A stretch of 64,000 bases of DNA from Azospirillum sp. TSA2s (GCF_004923315.1 NZ_CP039651.1:1-64000), one strand, 5' to 3'. Positions 51,870 through 60,333 are shown, numbered from the stretch's first letter. Made by a program: numbers and translations. Notes: a model not told the origin generated them from the sequence alone.

Positions 51870-52340
51870 TTATGTGCAGTGACGGTTCTCGAAGTGCTGC
51901 GCCGGCCGATTGGTGGTTGGATCGAGGGCGGCCGCGCCGTTGAGCGACAACTGGATCACCGCAGTCTTCAGGCCGATCAGCCAGGGGTGCAGATTGCCGG
52001 ACGGGCTGTCGATGCCGGCCAGCATCTCGTCGATGTAGGGAACCCGCATCAGCGTATCGGCAAAGGTCTGCGCCTGGTGGATATCCTCCCAGCAGGACAG
52101 CAGACGTCCGTTGTCGCGCCAGAACACAAGCCACCACGTTTCACCTGCGATCTCATGCAGGCACACACCCATCGGGCCGTGTCCAAACACGACGCGCGGA
52201 TGGGCGGGACCATCGATGGTGGCGACGGTCACCGGGGTGTGATCGCGAACCCATTCGGCGGGGCAATGGATCACATTCTGTTCGATCTCGGCGAGGCTGG
52301 GGAAGGGCACTTTCGAATTTCTCATGGTCATGGCATCCAT
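51870..52340 (-). CDS. Hypothetical protein
   Basis: Up to 156 residues; Mets at 52340, 52328 and 52322 are possible starts. Contains VRDHTPVTVATIDGPAHPRV, GETWWLVFWRDNGRLLSCWE and MRVPYIDEMLAGIDSPSGN. No recognised domain, soluble. Part of the helicase operon. Confidence 0.6.
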   Translation of the reverse strand: MDAMTMRNSKVPFPSLAEIEQNVIHCPAEWVRDHTPVTVATIDGPAHPRVVFGHGPMGVCLHEIAGETWWLVFWRDNGRLLSCWEDIHQAQTFADTLMRVPYIDEMLAGIDSPSGNLHPWLIGLKTAVIQLSLNGAAALDPTTNRPAQHFENRHCT

Positions 52341-52372
52341 TATGACGGACTGGGCGCCGGCGGCGCGTCGGC

Positions 52373-52399
52373 GAAAGACGTCGGTTTTGACCGTCTTTC
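52373..52399. terminator. GAAAGACG hairpin 2
   Basis: GAAAGACG (52373-52380) and CGTCTTTC (52392-52399) around TCGGTTTTGAC. It lies between two genes of the minus-strand operon. Similar to hairpins at 45751 and 54743. Confidence 0.5.
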
Positions 52400-52408
52400 C
52401 CGACGGCT

Positions 52409-53812
52409 CTAGGCCGCGAGCCCCTTCTCCTTCGCTTGGTGGCGCACCCAGCCGCGGTGGTAGTTCTTGGCTCGGGCGATCCGTTCGAGGTCATCGACGG
52501 AGCTGGCGAGCCGCATCAACGTGCGATAGCCGCCGGTCTTGAGCTGATCGTCCGACATCGACGCGATCACCCTGCGCCGATTCACCTTGCCGTCACCGGG
52601 CACGGAGAGGGCCGCCAGTTTGCGCGCTGGCAAGGCCTCCCCGCACTCCTGACAGTGCTGTCGACGATCGTCGACACGCGTAACCCGAAAGCAGCTGCGA
52701 CAGCGGTGAACGGGTGTGACGTCACGGTGCTCGTGGCCGCCGTCAAGAGACCATGCCCGCTCCTCGTCGAGCATGCCGTGCTCCAGGGTGTTGCCCACCA
52801 TGTCGATTAGAATGCCCCTGACCTTTCCAACGGATGGCCGCGTGAACCGGCCGCCCTGCTGCTGGAAGAGTCCAGTGCTCTTGGTTGGGCGGAGCATGAC
52901 CCCAACTTCGACATTTGGTACATCGGTGCCCTCGGAAACGAGCTCGCAGCTGGTCAGCGCCTGCAACGTTCCGTCGGCAAGCCCCTTAAGCCGGGCGATG
53001 CGCACTTCCTCCGGCATCTTTCCGTCCACCGGCGCCGCCGCGTACCCAGCCTTCGTGAGTTGCTCCGCAACGTGGACGCAATGGGCGCGGCTGACGCAGA
53101 AGAAGATCGTGGGGCGACCGGAGGCGAGGCGAGCGTACTGTTGCACAGCAGGCTCGGTGACGTCCGGGTTGTTCAGAATGCGTTCCAATTCCGACGTCGA
53201 ATAGTCGCCACAGCTGATCCGGACGCTGCGGAGATCCAGGTGAAGGGGCGGGGCATAGATGTCGACAGGGACGAGGTATGCCTGCTCGGTAAGCCAGGAC
53301 ATGCTCGGCCCCTCGACCGCCGTATCGAACACGAGTCCAAGCCCGGTGCCGTCTGCCCGAAACGGCGTCGCTGTCACACCGAGACGCAGGGCTCGATCCA
53401 AGGCATCGAAGACCCGCATGTACTTTCCGCAGACGGCGTGATGCGCTTCATCGACGATAACGAGCCTAATCTTCGTCAGGAACGGCGCATAGTTGTCCAG
53501 ACGCGACGCCAGCGTGTCGATGGAAGCGACATAGACATCCTCCTGCGCCAGCATGCGGCCGGGATAGATCAGCCCGTGCGGCAGCCGCAGGCGATGCAGC
53601 GTCTGAGACGCCTGGCTCAGAAGTTCCCACCGGTGGGTCAGGATCAAGGTCGGCCAGCCAGCCCCCGACACGATCTCCGCGACCTCCACAAATGTGGTGG
53701 TCTTGCCACCGCCCGTCGGCAAGACGTAAAGCGGGTGGCGGCGCTGCCGGAGGACACGCAGGATCTTCTCGCGATCCTCGACCTGGTAGGGACGAAGTTG
53801 ACGACGGCTCAT
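52409..53812 (-). CDS. DEAD/DEAH-box SF2 helicase with C-terminal zinc finger
   Basis: 467 residues. Motif Q region LRPYQVEDREKILRVL, motif I YVLPTGGGKTTTFVEVAEI, motif Ia LILTHRWELL, motif II VIVDEAHHAVC, motif III GVTATPFRADG, motif V VSEGTDVPNVEVGV and motif VI QQGGRFTRPS. The C-terminal part adds CRSCFRV ... CQECGE, a zinc ribbon, then a helical tail. RadD- and UvsW-like plasmid helicases have this form. It follows the 59-residue gene by 27 bases under the shared promoter. Confidence 0.9.
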   Translation of the reverse strand: MSRRQLRPYQVEDREKILRVLRQRRHPLYVLPTGGGKTTTFVEVAEIVSGAGWPTLILTHRWELLSQASQTLHRLRLPHGLIYPGRMLAQEDVYVASIDTLASRLDNYAPFLTKIRLVIVDEAHHAVCGKYMRVFDALDRALRLGVTATPFRADGTGLGLVFDTAVEGPSMSWLTEQAYLVPVDIYAPPLHLDLRSVRISCGDYSTSELERILNNPDVTEPAVQQYARLASGRPTIFFCVSRAHCVHVAEQLTKAGYAAAPVDGKMPEEVRIARLKGLADGTLQALTSCELVSEGTDVPNVEVGVMLRPTKSTGLFQQQGGRFTRPSVGKVRGILIDMVGNTLEHGMLDEERAWSLDGGHEHRDVTPVHRCRSCFRVTRVDDRRQHCQECGEALPARKLAALSVPGDGKVNRRRVIASMSDDQLKTGGYRTLMRLASSVDDLERIARAKNYHRGWVRHQAKEKGLAA

Positions 53813-53839
53813 GTTTGCCTCAGACGCGCATCGCGGCGA

Positions 53840-54019
53840 TCAGGCCGCAGCAAGGTGGCGGCCACGCTTACCGGTAGCGTGGGCCTGGGTGATGCAGTTG
53901 ATCGCGTTCATGGTCGCATCACCGCCCATTGTGCAGATCAGATCGGCGTTGCTTTTGCGCCCATAGACCTCGATGTTCCCCACCGGGAAGCGGTCGGTCT
54001 GAATGACGATAGGGATCAT
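53840..54019 (-). CDS. 59-residue hypothetical protein, first gene of helicase unit
   Basis: MIPIVIQTDRFPVGNIEVYG, then RKSNADLICTMGGDATMNAI and a basic end. No known family. It lies directly downstream of the shared promoter sequence (54055-54083) and is followed closely by the helicase. Confidence 0.6.
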   Translation of the reverse strand: MIPIVIQTDRFPVGNIEVYGRKSNADLICTMGGDATMNAINCITQAHATGKRGRHLAAA

Positions 54020-54054
54020 GGCCCACCCTGTGCGACTTAGGTCTCTTGACGACC

Positions 54055-54083
54055 ACGTTAATCGTACAGAGCGCATCATTCAA
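54055..54083 (-). promoter_or_regulatory. Shared promoter/operator copy A
   Basis: On the minus strand TTGAAT (54083-54078) and TAACGT (54060-54055) are 17 bases apart. The 14-bp core GCGCTCTGTACGAT (54074-54061) overlaps the spacer. The first gene starts about 36 bases further on. The core is identical at 57487-57474 and 60323-60310. Confidence 0.65.
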
Positions 54084-54191
54084 GAGATGATGACTCACCA
54101 GGGCAAAATACTAATCTTTCTTTATTGTCGCACCCCGACAATTATCTGCGGCGTCCGACTCTAACAATCACGAAGTGGCGGCAGTCACTTC

Positions 54192-54677
54192 TTACACACC
54201 CACGTCTTCCACACATTGGTCGATTTGGGTGCCGCCCCCATCCGGCAGTGCCTCGGCAGCTGTCCCGGCCCCGAGCGAACGGGTCAGCTCCCTGAGGACG
54301 CGGCGGTCCTCAGGCCGGAGCTGGCGGGAGAGAAGCAGAAGCTCGCGTTCATGGTCTTCCAGCCAAGGCAGAAACAGCGCCAATGGAGCCACAGGACCAG
54401 TATGCGGATCGGGAGCTGGGCAAGGGTCATGGCCTGTGAAGGTCCGCAACCCAAGCTGAGTGCGCTCGTCCCCCGGACCGGGGCTCAGCGCACGTTCGGC
54501 CGTCATCCAGGTTCCCCGGCAACTGGCACAGGTACGCTTGCGGCGGATGCTGTTGTCGGACTGGGTGCGGGTCTCGGTGACACCGTTGAGCGTGCTGCCG
54601 CAGCGTGGGCAAGCCATCGCGCTAGGCTTTGCTCGTCCGCTTATCTTGGCGATGGTTGTGTTGCTGCCAGCGGCCAT
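54192..54677 (-). CDS. NrdR-type zinc-ribbon protein without ATP cone
   Basis: 161 residues. MACPRCGSTLNGVTETRTQS and RRKRTCASCRGTWMTAERAL have the spacing and residues of the NrdR zinc ribbon (CP.C......V..SR.......RRRR.C..C...F.T.E). NrdR continues into an ATP cone of about 90 residues; here the remainder is a different, Pro- and Leu-rich segment (FLPWLEDHERELLLLSRQLR). It probably binds DNA, perhaps NrdR-box-like sites; not a true NrdR. Confidence 0.65.
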   Translation of the reverse strand: MAAGSNTTIAKISGRAKPSAMACPRCGSTLNGVTETRTQSDNSIRRKRTCASCRGTWMTAERALSPGPGDERTQLGLRTFTGHDPCPAPDPHTGPVAPLALFLPWLEDHERELLLLSRQLRPEDRRVLRELTRSLGAGTAAEALPDGGGTQIDQCVEDVGV

Positions 54678-54742
54678 GGTCGGCTCCCGTGTGAAGTCAC
54701 GGGCTGGAAGTGTAGCGATTCATCCGCCGACCCGTCCCACTC

Positions 54743-54769
54743 GAAAGACGTCGGTTTCCGTCGCCTTTC
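54743..54769. terminator. GAAAGACG hairpin 3
   Basis: GAAAGACG (54743-54750) and CGCCTTTC (54762-54769), one mismatch, in the gap before the zinc-ribbon gene. Shares GAAAGACGTCGGTTT with hairpin 2. Confidence 0.45.
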
Positions 54770-54786
54770 GCGCGCACATCGCGAAG

Positions 54787-55239
54787 TCAGCCCTCACCCT
54801 CCCGCTGGCTGTCAATCACGGCAAAGCTGTCCATGCTGCTGTCGTTGTCGGAGATGCGAGTAGACCAGTCGTCCATGCGGGCAATCCGTTCAGCCTTTCG
54901 CTCGGCCTCCGCAGCACTGCACGCGTGCACGCAATAATCCGCGCCGATGCTGGCGCGAACCCGGACGATATAGGGCACCGGATTACCTTCTGCTTCAATC
55001 TTCTCCATGCCGGAGTCGGTGTCGGACAATGGAACACCGACGTGCTGAACATCTGCGGCGATGGCTTGCCGGTACCCTGCCAGACGCTGGCATAGGCGTT
55101 CGATCTCGGTATCGTCGAGGGAGCCCTCCGGATGGTCGAACTCGCTTTCGTCGGGCACTGCCGAGCTGGTCTTGAGGAATTGCAGCAGGACCAGAAGGCT
55201 GGCCGCTTCCTTGTCGGAGATCGTGATCTGGGTGTCCAT
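54787..55239 (-). CDS. Hypothetical protein
   Basis: 150 residues, acidic. MDTQITISDKEAASLLVLLQ, then RLCQRLAGYRQAIAADVQHV and, in the second half, YIVRVRASIGADYCVHACSA with AEAERKAERIARM, which resembles a small alpha/beta repeat seen in plasmid proteins. No firm family. Lies 67 bases after the ParB-like gene. Confidence 0.6.
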   Translation of the reverse strand: MDTQITISDKEAASLLVLLQFLKTSSAVPDESEFDHPEGSLDDTEIERLCQRLAGYRQAIAADVQHVGVPLSDTDSGMEKIEAEGNPVPYIVRVRASIGADYCVHACSAAEAERKAERIARMDDWSTRISDNDSSMDSFAVIDSQREGEG

Positions 55240-55306
55240 GTCGGCATTCTCGCTTTCGGGCTGGCGGGGGAGGGCGCGCGACGCGTGGTCACGCGCGCCA
55301 CTCAGA

Positions 55307-57418
55307 TCAGGCGGCTTCCTCGTTCGCGCCGGTCACCAAGCTGCCTTCTTCCTCCGCGGCAGCGAACGCCATTCCGGGCGGCAGCCACTGCTGGATGCCA
55401 GCCACCATATCCTGCGGGATCGGAGCATCGGCGGCGGCGGCGACAGGACCAAGTTCCGAGAGCATGATGGCGTCGGGCGATCCAAACCAACGGTCGAGCG
55501 TGCTGACCATCTGGGCCTTCTTGGCGGGGGCGAGTGTCTGCACCCCCTTGCCGACCACGGCCACTTCGTCCAGCACGAACCCCTTCGACACGCGCGACCA
55601 GAACTCCGGCGCGGTTGGCCTCCATGTGCGAGCCGGATCGCATCCGATCTCGGTGCCGATATGCTCAACCACGTCATCCCGCTTTCCGCCATGCTCGGAC
55701 AAGCTGACGCTGATCGTCTGCGCGAACAGCACGGCCAGGACCGCATCCTTGTCCGCATCGGACAGGCTGTGGATCGTCTGAAACAGCGGCAACGCTTCAC
55801 GCCCGCTGTAGCCGTCCTCCGGTTCGATCATGCTCTTGAAGGCGTTAAGCATTTTGGCGAGGGCAGCACCAGCGGGCGTCTCGCCCATCTTCACCACGCT
55901 CCCCGAGAGCCGCTCAAAATGCCCCGACAGGTTCGATGCCGCCGCCATGTTGCAGCGCATGGAGAGCTTCACCCATAGCGTATAGATCAGATAGCTCTTC
56001 GCGTACTGCGGTTCCTGCGCAAGAGCCAGCTGGAAGGCTTGAGTTCGGTGAGCCTCCAGGTCTGTGACCAGAGCCGCCGTATACGGCCCTCGCGCAGGCT
56101 TGCTCGCGCATCTATCGGAACAGGTCTGCATGAGCGTGCCAGCGGACGCCGCTTTCGCGGCCTCGCCTTCACCAGCCGCGTCCGGAGCGATGTAGCCCTC
56201 GCGCAGATCGAAGTCGCCGTCGCTGCCGATCAGCACGAAGACCCCAGCCTTGGCTCTCAGTTCGGCGCTGTAGAACCGCCCCTTCGACGCATCGATCCTG
56301 GCAATCAGGCGCTTGAGTTCGGCCATGCGGTCGAGGTCTTCCTGCGGAATCTCGGGAGCGTCCTCGTCGCCCTCATCGAAACCGTCCTCGTAGTCCCCCT
56401 CATCTTCGTCGTCCTCCAACTCTGCATCATCCTCCACGGATGCAGCGCCGCCGGGCCTGCCGACCGTGAGTTCCGGGTGATAGCGGGAGAGGATCTCGTT
56501 GTGCGCAACGACCAGAGCCAAGCGCTCGTCTTCCTGATCGGCCGTGAGTTGACGTTCCTGGTCCGGTCGAGTGCTCCGCATCGACGCGAACACCGCATGA
56601 TCGTATTCCAGCATCGGCTTCGCCCATGCCCAGCCTTCGGCGACCAGCCGGTCGCACTCCCGCCGCAGTTTTTCGGTGGCAATCTCCAAGGCGGCGGTGC
56701 GGTCGTCCAGATAAGTCCCATCCTCCTTGAACAGGTCCTCGGTGACGGGCAGGCCCTTCGCCACGTAGTCCGCGCGAACAAAGGTCCCGAGCTTGGATGT
56801 CACCGGCACCCGCTCTTGCGCCAACTCTTTCCGGATATGGTACGGGTGCAGCGAATGAGACTGCTTGAGCGCGTCGTAAACACGCTCCTGGATGGCATGA
56901 TCGTCCGACAACGTGAACGCCTCGCACACGTCCTTGTCGATCTTGCCGTCACGGAACAGGTCCAGCAAACGTGGGCTAAGCCGCCCCAGTTTCAGACGCT
57001 GTTGGACCGCACGCACCGGGAGTCCGAAGCGGATGGCAATGTTCTCAGCTGTCTTGCCCTGCTCCAAAAGCGCGGCAAACGCACGGTACTCGTCCACAGG
57101 CGTCATATTCACTCGCTGGACATTCTCCGCAAGCGACACCTCTTCGGCCTCGTCAGCCTCCCGAACCGCGCAATCGACGGCGTAAGTCCCGTCGATCTCG
57201 CCTTTGGTCCGCAGGAGTTCCAGAGCGGCCAGACGCCGCCCGCCGCCAACGACTTCAAAGGTGTCGTCGTCGGCCTCGGTCGGAATGACGATCAGGTTCT
57301 GGAGCAAACCCCGCGCCTTGATATCAGCCGCCATAGACTGGACATCAGCAAACGGATAGGTCTTCCGAACGTTACGGTCCGACCGGCGGAGATTTGAAAG
57401 GGCAATCGACTTTATCAT
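55307..57418 (-). CDS. Large ParB-like nuclease-domain protein (not the parA partner)
   Basis: 703 residues from ATG 57418. The ParB N-terminal domain includes VRKTYPFADVQSMAADIKAR, FEVVGGGRRLAALELL (GERR box variant GGRR) and SLAENVQRVNMTPVDEYRAF. The HTH is KTAENIAIRFGLPVRAVQQR. A strongly acidic linker follows (residues about 335-370), then a 330-residue C-terminal domain I do not recognise. This type is common on alphaproteobacterial plasmids and ICEs and may bind CTP and DNA. It starts the second unit with the shared promoter. Confidence 0.85.
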   Translation of the reverse strand: MIKSIALSNLRRSDRNVRKTYPFADVQSMAADIKARGLLQNLIVIPTEADDDTFEVVGGGRRLAALELLRTKGEIDGTYAVDCAVREADEAEEVSLAENVQRVNMTPVDEYRAFAALLEQGKTAENIAIRFGLPVRAVQQRLKLGRLSPRLLDLFRDGKIDKDVCEAFTLSDDHAIQERVYDALKQSHSLHPYHIRKELAQERVPVTSKLGTFVRADYVAKGLPVTEDLFKEDGTYLDDRTAALEIATEKLRRECDRLVAEGWAWAKPMLEYDHAVFASMRSTRPDQERQLTADQEDERLALVVAHNEILSRYHPELTVGRPGGAASVEDDAELEDDEDEGDYEDGFDEGDEDAPEIPQEDLDRMAELKRLIARIDASKGRFYSAELRAKAGVFVLIGSDGDFDLREGYIAPDAAGEGEAAKAASAGTLMQTCSDRCASKPARGPYTAALVTDLEAHRTQAFQLALAQEPQYAKSYLIYTLWVKLSMRCNMAAASNLSGHFERLSGSVVKMGETPAGAALAKMLNAFKSMIEPEDGYSGREALPLFQTIHSLSDADKDAVLAVLFAQTISVSLSEHGGKRDDVVEHIGTEIGCDPARTWRPTAPEFWSRVSKGFVLDEVAVVGKGVQTLAPAKKAQMVSTLDRWFGSPDAIMLSELGPVAAAADAPIPQDMVAGIQQWLPPGMAFAAAEEEGSLVTGANEEAA

Positions 57419-57468
57419 GGTATGTGTTCCTGCTGTAGTGCGTTGGGGAAACGCGATGCACAGGGACA

Positions 57469-57497
57469 AATACATCGTACAGAGCGCATAAGAGCAA
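57469..57497 (-). promoter_or_regulatory. Shared promoter/operator copy B
   Basis: Minus strand: TTGCTC (57497-57492), 17 bases, TGTATT (57474-57469); core GCGCTCTGTACGAT at 57487-57474. Between it and the start codon the mRNA can form GCGTTTCCCCAACGC (about 57457-57443), a short hairpin that also appears in the leader of copy C. Confidence 0.7.
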
Positions 57498-57756
57498 GCG
57501 CAAAAATGCGATACTCAAATCTTTTTTCTATCGTCTAGGTCGAATATTTGTCAACGCCCCGACGTCAGAAGCAGACGACAGAGATCCTCACCGTCTCTTT
57601 TAGAAAATGGCGTTCCCCAAAAAATATTCAGTGAGTGTCGGCTCATGCGGTGCCGGGTATTGAAATTAAATACCGTTTCTGGCGGCCAGCACACAGCCAA
57701 AACAATGGGCAATGAACGCCCTCGTCTGCTCCGGGTAAGCGCGCCGCAAAAGGAGT
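57498..57756. other. Intergenic, AT-rich
   Basis: Upstream of copy B. Contains the AT-rich run around 57515-57560 and the inverted GGTATTGAAATTAAATACC near 57657. No coding frame. Confidence 0.4.
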
Positions 57757-57786
57757 GAGGACGGCGAAGCCTCCCGCGCCGTCCTC
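57757..57786 (-). terminator. Intrinsic terminator after the lipoprotein gene
   Basis: GAGGACGGCG (57757-57766) pairs perfectly with CGCCGTCCTC (57777-57786). On the minus strand the stem is followed by ACTCCTTTTGC, on the plus strand by TTCCCGTTTT, so it may work in both directions. It lies 43 bases after the lipoprotein stop and closes the DpdA unit. Confidence 0.7.
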
Positions 57787-57828
57787 TTCCCGTTTTGCGA
57801 CTTCAACACTGCGCCCCCCTGGATGGGA

Positions 57829-58458
57829 TCACCCCGGTGCAATTGAGATCACCGCGCCACGGATCACTCCGCTGATTTCGAACGGATAGGTTCCCGCCAG
57901 AGGATAGATCTCCTGATCGTATCCGACGACTATTGTCCCGCTCAGACGTGCGACGCGCAGCGTGTTCGAACCGGGTTTCCGGTCGGCGCGCTCAATCTCA
58001 ATGAGTGCGGTTTCACCCTCGGCCAGAACAACGGGTACTGGGAGCGCCGGTCGCCAGTCGCGCCTCGTCCTGACAAGACCGTCCCCGACCGGCACGTTCA
58101 CCACGCCGCCCACGATTAGGATGCGCGAGTAGGCGCTTGCGATCGGGTTGCTGGGAACCGGCACCGGAACGGGGTAGGGGACCGCACCACCCCAAGGCCC
58201 CAGCATCGGCCCCGCGAACACTCCGCCAGCATTGAGCCGCGCCATGTAAGCCGCCCGCTCCTGGCGCCGGGCGGCAAGCTCCTCTGCACGGCGGCGCTCC
58301 TCGGCCGTATCCAGTTCCGCCTGTTTGCTGCGCGCCTCAAGCTGCTGTTCGGCCGACAACGCCTTGAACTCGGACTCCGACATGCCCAACGGATACCGAG
58401 CGCACGCCGCCACCCCCAGGAGGGCGAAGGGAACGGCAACGAGCTGGATCAGCCTCAT
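57829..58458 (-). CDS. Hypothetical lipoprotein
   Basis: About 209 residues from ATG 58458. Signal LIQLVAVPFALLGVAACARY with lipobox GVAAC. A coiled-coil segment follows (EFKALSAEQQLEARSKQAEL ... RRAEELAARRQERAAYMARL), then Pro-rich PYPVPVPVPSNP and a beta-rich domain (RILIVGGVVNVPVGDGLVRT). Family not named. The upstream overlap with the DUF411 gene (58482) disappears if this start is right. Confidence 0.6.
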   Translation of the reverse strand: MRLIQLVAVPFALLGVAACARYPLGMSESEFKALSAEQQLEARSKQAELDTAEERRRAEELAARRQERAAYMARLNAGGVFAGPMLGPWGGAVPYPVPVPVPSNPIASAYSRILIVGGVVNVPVGDGLVRTRRDWRPALPVPVVLAEGETALIEIERADRKPGSNTLRVARLSGTIVVGYDQEIYPLAGTYPFEISGVIRGAVISIAPG

Positions 58459-58481
58459 GAGAACAGCGCCTCCCGTACGGA

Positions 58482-58955
58482 TCAATGCCATTCCCACACG
58501 GCAGGATCGGCGCCATCGGCAAAGATCACGACCGCATAGGTTTCCTTCCTCCCGCCCATTTCCATACCCGGCGCCCCCATGGGCATGTTGGGCACCGCGA
58601 TGCCTCGGGCATCGGGTCGCTCGGTCAGCAAGCGCTTCACGGAACTGGGCGGGACGTGCCCCTCAAGCACATAACCGTCAATCGTGGCGGAATGGCACGA
58701 CCAGAGGGAGTCAGGCAGGCCAAGTTCAGCCTTCTTGCGCGCGAGATCGTCGACCATGACGACAGTCGGATGGAACCCCTCGGCCTCCATCCGCTTCACC
58801 CAGGCGCCGCAGCATCCGCAGGACGCGTCCCGATAGACCCGCAGCTCAGGGACGCTGGCGGCGGCGAGCGGCTGTATGGCGACTGGTACGACGACGCCGG
58901 TAGCGGCGAGAGCGAGGGCTCCACGAAGGAAGCTGCGGCGTTCGACATGGATCAT
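58482..58955 (-). CDS. DUF411 metal-binding protein
   Basis: 157 residues with a twin-arginine-like start (ERRSFLRGALALAATGVVVP). The core has VYRDASCGCCGAWVKRMEAE (Cys pair), WSCHSATIDGYVLEGHVP and MPMGAPGMEMGGRKETYAVV, the DUF411 signature often found near copper resistance genes. Likely a periplasmic copper-binding protein. Second gene of the DpdA unit, 172 bases after it. Confidence 0.85.
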   Translation of the reverse strand: MIHVERRSFLRGALALAATGVVVPVAIQPLAAASVPELRVYRDASCGCCGAWVKRMEAEGFHPTVVMVDDLARKKAELGLPDSLWSCHSATIDGYVLEGHVPPSSVKRLLTERPDARGIAVPNMPMGAPGMEMGGRKETYAVVIFADGADPAVWEWH

Positions 58956-59127
58956 GGTGCACCTGTTGAATGGGCCGTTTCCGTTGCCGGGAGATTAAAC
59001 CGGCAAGGGTGACGCTCTCGCCTTAGAGAGACGCTGATTATCGTCGCCTTTCCGCTGTGTCGTCGGACTTGGACAGCCGGCGAAATGCCCGAACGGGGGT
59101 GCGGCCGCGGCTTTTTTGCGGGCACGG

Positions 59128-60270
59128 TCAGGCAGCCAAGGGGAGGGCGCAGGCCGCATCCAGGCCCTGGTCTGCAGCGTCCGTATCGTCCAGGAGGTCG
59201 GTTGCCCACCCCAGAATCAGGTTTTCGGTGATCTGGTCGTGTTCCATTTCTCCGTCCTCGATGAGCTGACGGATTTCCTCCTTCGCCCGCTCGATGCAGG
59301 CCTCGAAATCGTTCTTTGGCGCCGCGGCGACGGAAGCAAGGAGTGGAAGGGCCTCCTGGAACACGAACCCGCCCTTCTTCAGCCGTCGGGTCTGGCGGTT
59401 CATCCAACCGGTCATCACCTCGGCGCAGTATGCGTCCGTTTTCTTGAAATCGGGATCCGCTATAGGTGCTTGCGGCTCCAGGCCGGGCAACGGAAGAGCG
59501 ATCTGAGCCTTATCGGTCTTGCGCCCGCCATGAGTGCCACGCCGGCGATGGAAGGCCTCCCAACGCGCCGTCTTACCCCAAGCTTGGCTATCGACCGAGA
59601 TGACCCTCGGGTGCTCACGGCACAGCTCCATGGCCTCTCCGTGCAATCCGAAGAGGTGAACCCGACAGTTGGCCGGTAACCAACGATCCAGATGCGAGAG
59701 GATTTGGAGAACGCCATTCGGGCCGTGCGGCTGCCGTCGGCAAAAGGAGCCGATTCCGACGACCGAGTGCTCCGAGAGCCACGGCATGCGCTCGATGCAG
59801 CGCCCGTAGTCCGCGGCGTGCCAGCCCTGCACCACAGGAGCAAAGCGGGCGATGGAGCCCGCCTCGATGGCTAGGTTTCGGCAGAGCACGTTGAGGCGCA
59901 CTGTGCGGGAGATCCGGTCATGAACCTCAGTAGTCGAGCCGGCCACTTCCGGCTCGACGCAATAGTCCATGCTATAGAAGCGCACTACCGGCAGGGAGCT
60001 GGCGAAGGTGATGTACTCCTGCGGCCCCCAAGGCCAGCCCGAGTATTGCTTCATGGCCGAGTAACCGCCACTGTCAAGCTGAAGGTTCATCCCGCTTGCA
60101 TTGGCGAAGGTGCTTCCGTCGAAGCCGTCGAAGTATGGAATGCCCAGATCGTCCTTTCGGTACACCGCAAATGCGTTAGCGCTGACAAGCACCGGAACGC
60201 CAAGTTCACGAGCGCGGGAAAGGAGCGGCCCTTTGCGAAGATGAGGCAAGCCTAAGATCATCTCGACCAT
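59128..60270 (-). CDS. DpdA-like tRNA-guanine-transglycosylase homologue
   Basis: 380 residues with the TGT barrel pattern. SGMNLQLDSGGYSAMKQYSG gives the base-binding Asp66 (DSGGF in TGT). VVRFYSMDYCVEPEV, FAPVVQGWHAADYGRC and VVGIGSFCRR follow, and RVISVDSQAWGKTARW gives Asp228 in the nucleophile position. This matches the DpdA family, TGT relatives that insert a 7-deazaguanine into DNA. The C-terminal zinc motif of bacterial TGT is not seen. None of the other dpd genes is in the window. First gene after shared promoter copy C. Confidence 0.75.
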   Translation of the reverse strand: MVEMILGLPHLRKGPLLSRARELGVPVLVSANAFAVYRKDDLGIPYFDGFDGSTFANASGMNLQLDSGGYSAMKQYSGWPWGPQEYITFASSLPVVRFYSMDYCVEPEVAGSTTEVHDRISRTVRLNVLCRNLAIEAGSIARFAPVVQGWHAADYGRCIERMPWLSEHSVVGIGSFCRRQPHGPNGVLQILSHLDRWLPANCRVHLFGLHGEAMELCREHPRVISVDSQAWGKTARWEAFHRRRGTHGGRKTDKAQIALPLPGLEPQAPIADPDFKKTDAYCAEVMTGWMNRQTRRLKKGGFVFQEALPLLASVAAAPKNDFEACIERAKEEIRQLIEDGEMEHDQITENLILGWATDLLDDTDAADQGLDAACALPLAA

Positions 60271-60304
60271 GATTGGTGACTCAGTGCATTGGGGGAACGC
60301 ACTA

Positions 60305-60333
60305 AGAATATCGTACAGAGCGCGCGCTCACAA
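60305..60333 (-). promoter_or_regulatory. Shared promoter/operator copy C
   Basis: Minus strand: TTGTGA (60333-60328), 17 bases, TATTCT (60310-60305), the best of the three by consensus; core GCGCTCTGTACGAT at 60323-60310. The leader between it and ATG 60270 contains AGTGCGTTCCCCCAATGCACT in outline, a hairpin like that in copy B. The rest of the gap (60334-60625) has no gene. Confidence 0.75.

Noticed and set aside
52716..54040. Plus-strand frames opposite the helicase
   Set aside because: Antisense of intact helicase motifs; no recognisable domain.
56039..57397. 452-codon plus-strand frame opposite the ParB-like gene
   Set aside because: Antisense of a gene with a clear ParB domain; biased composition only.
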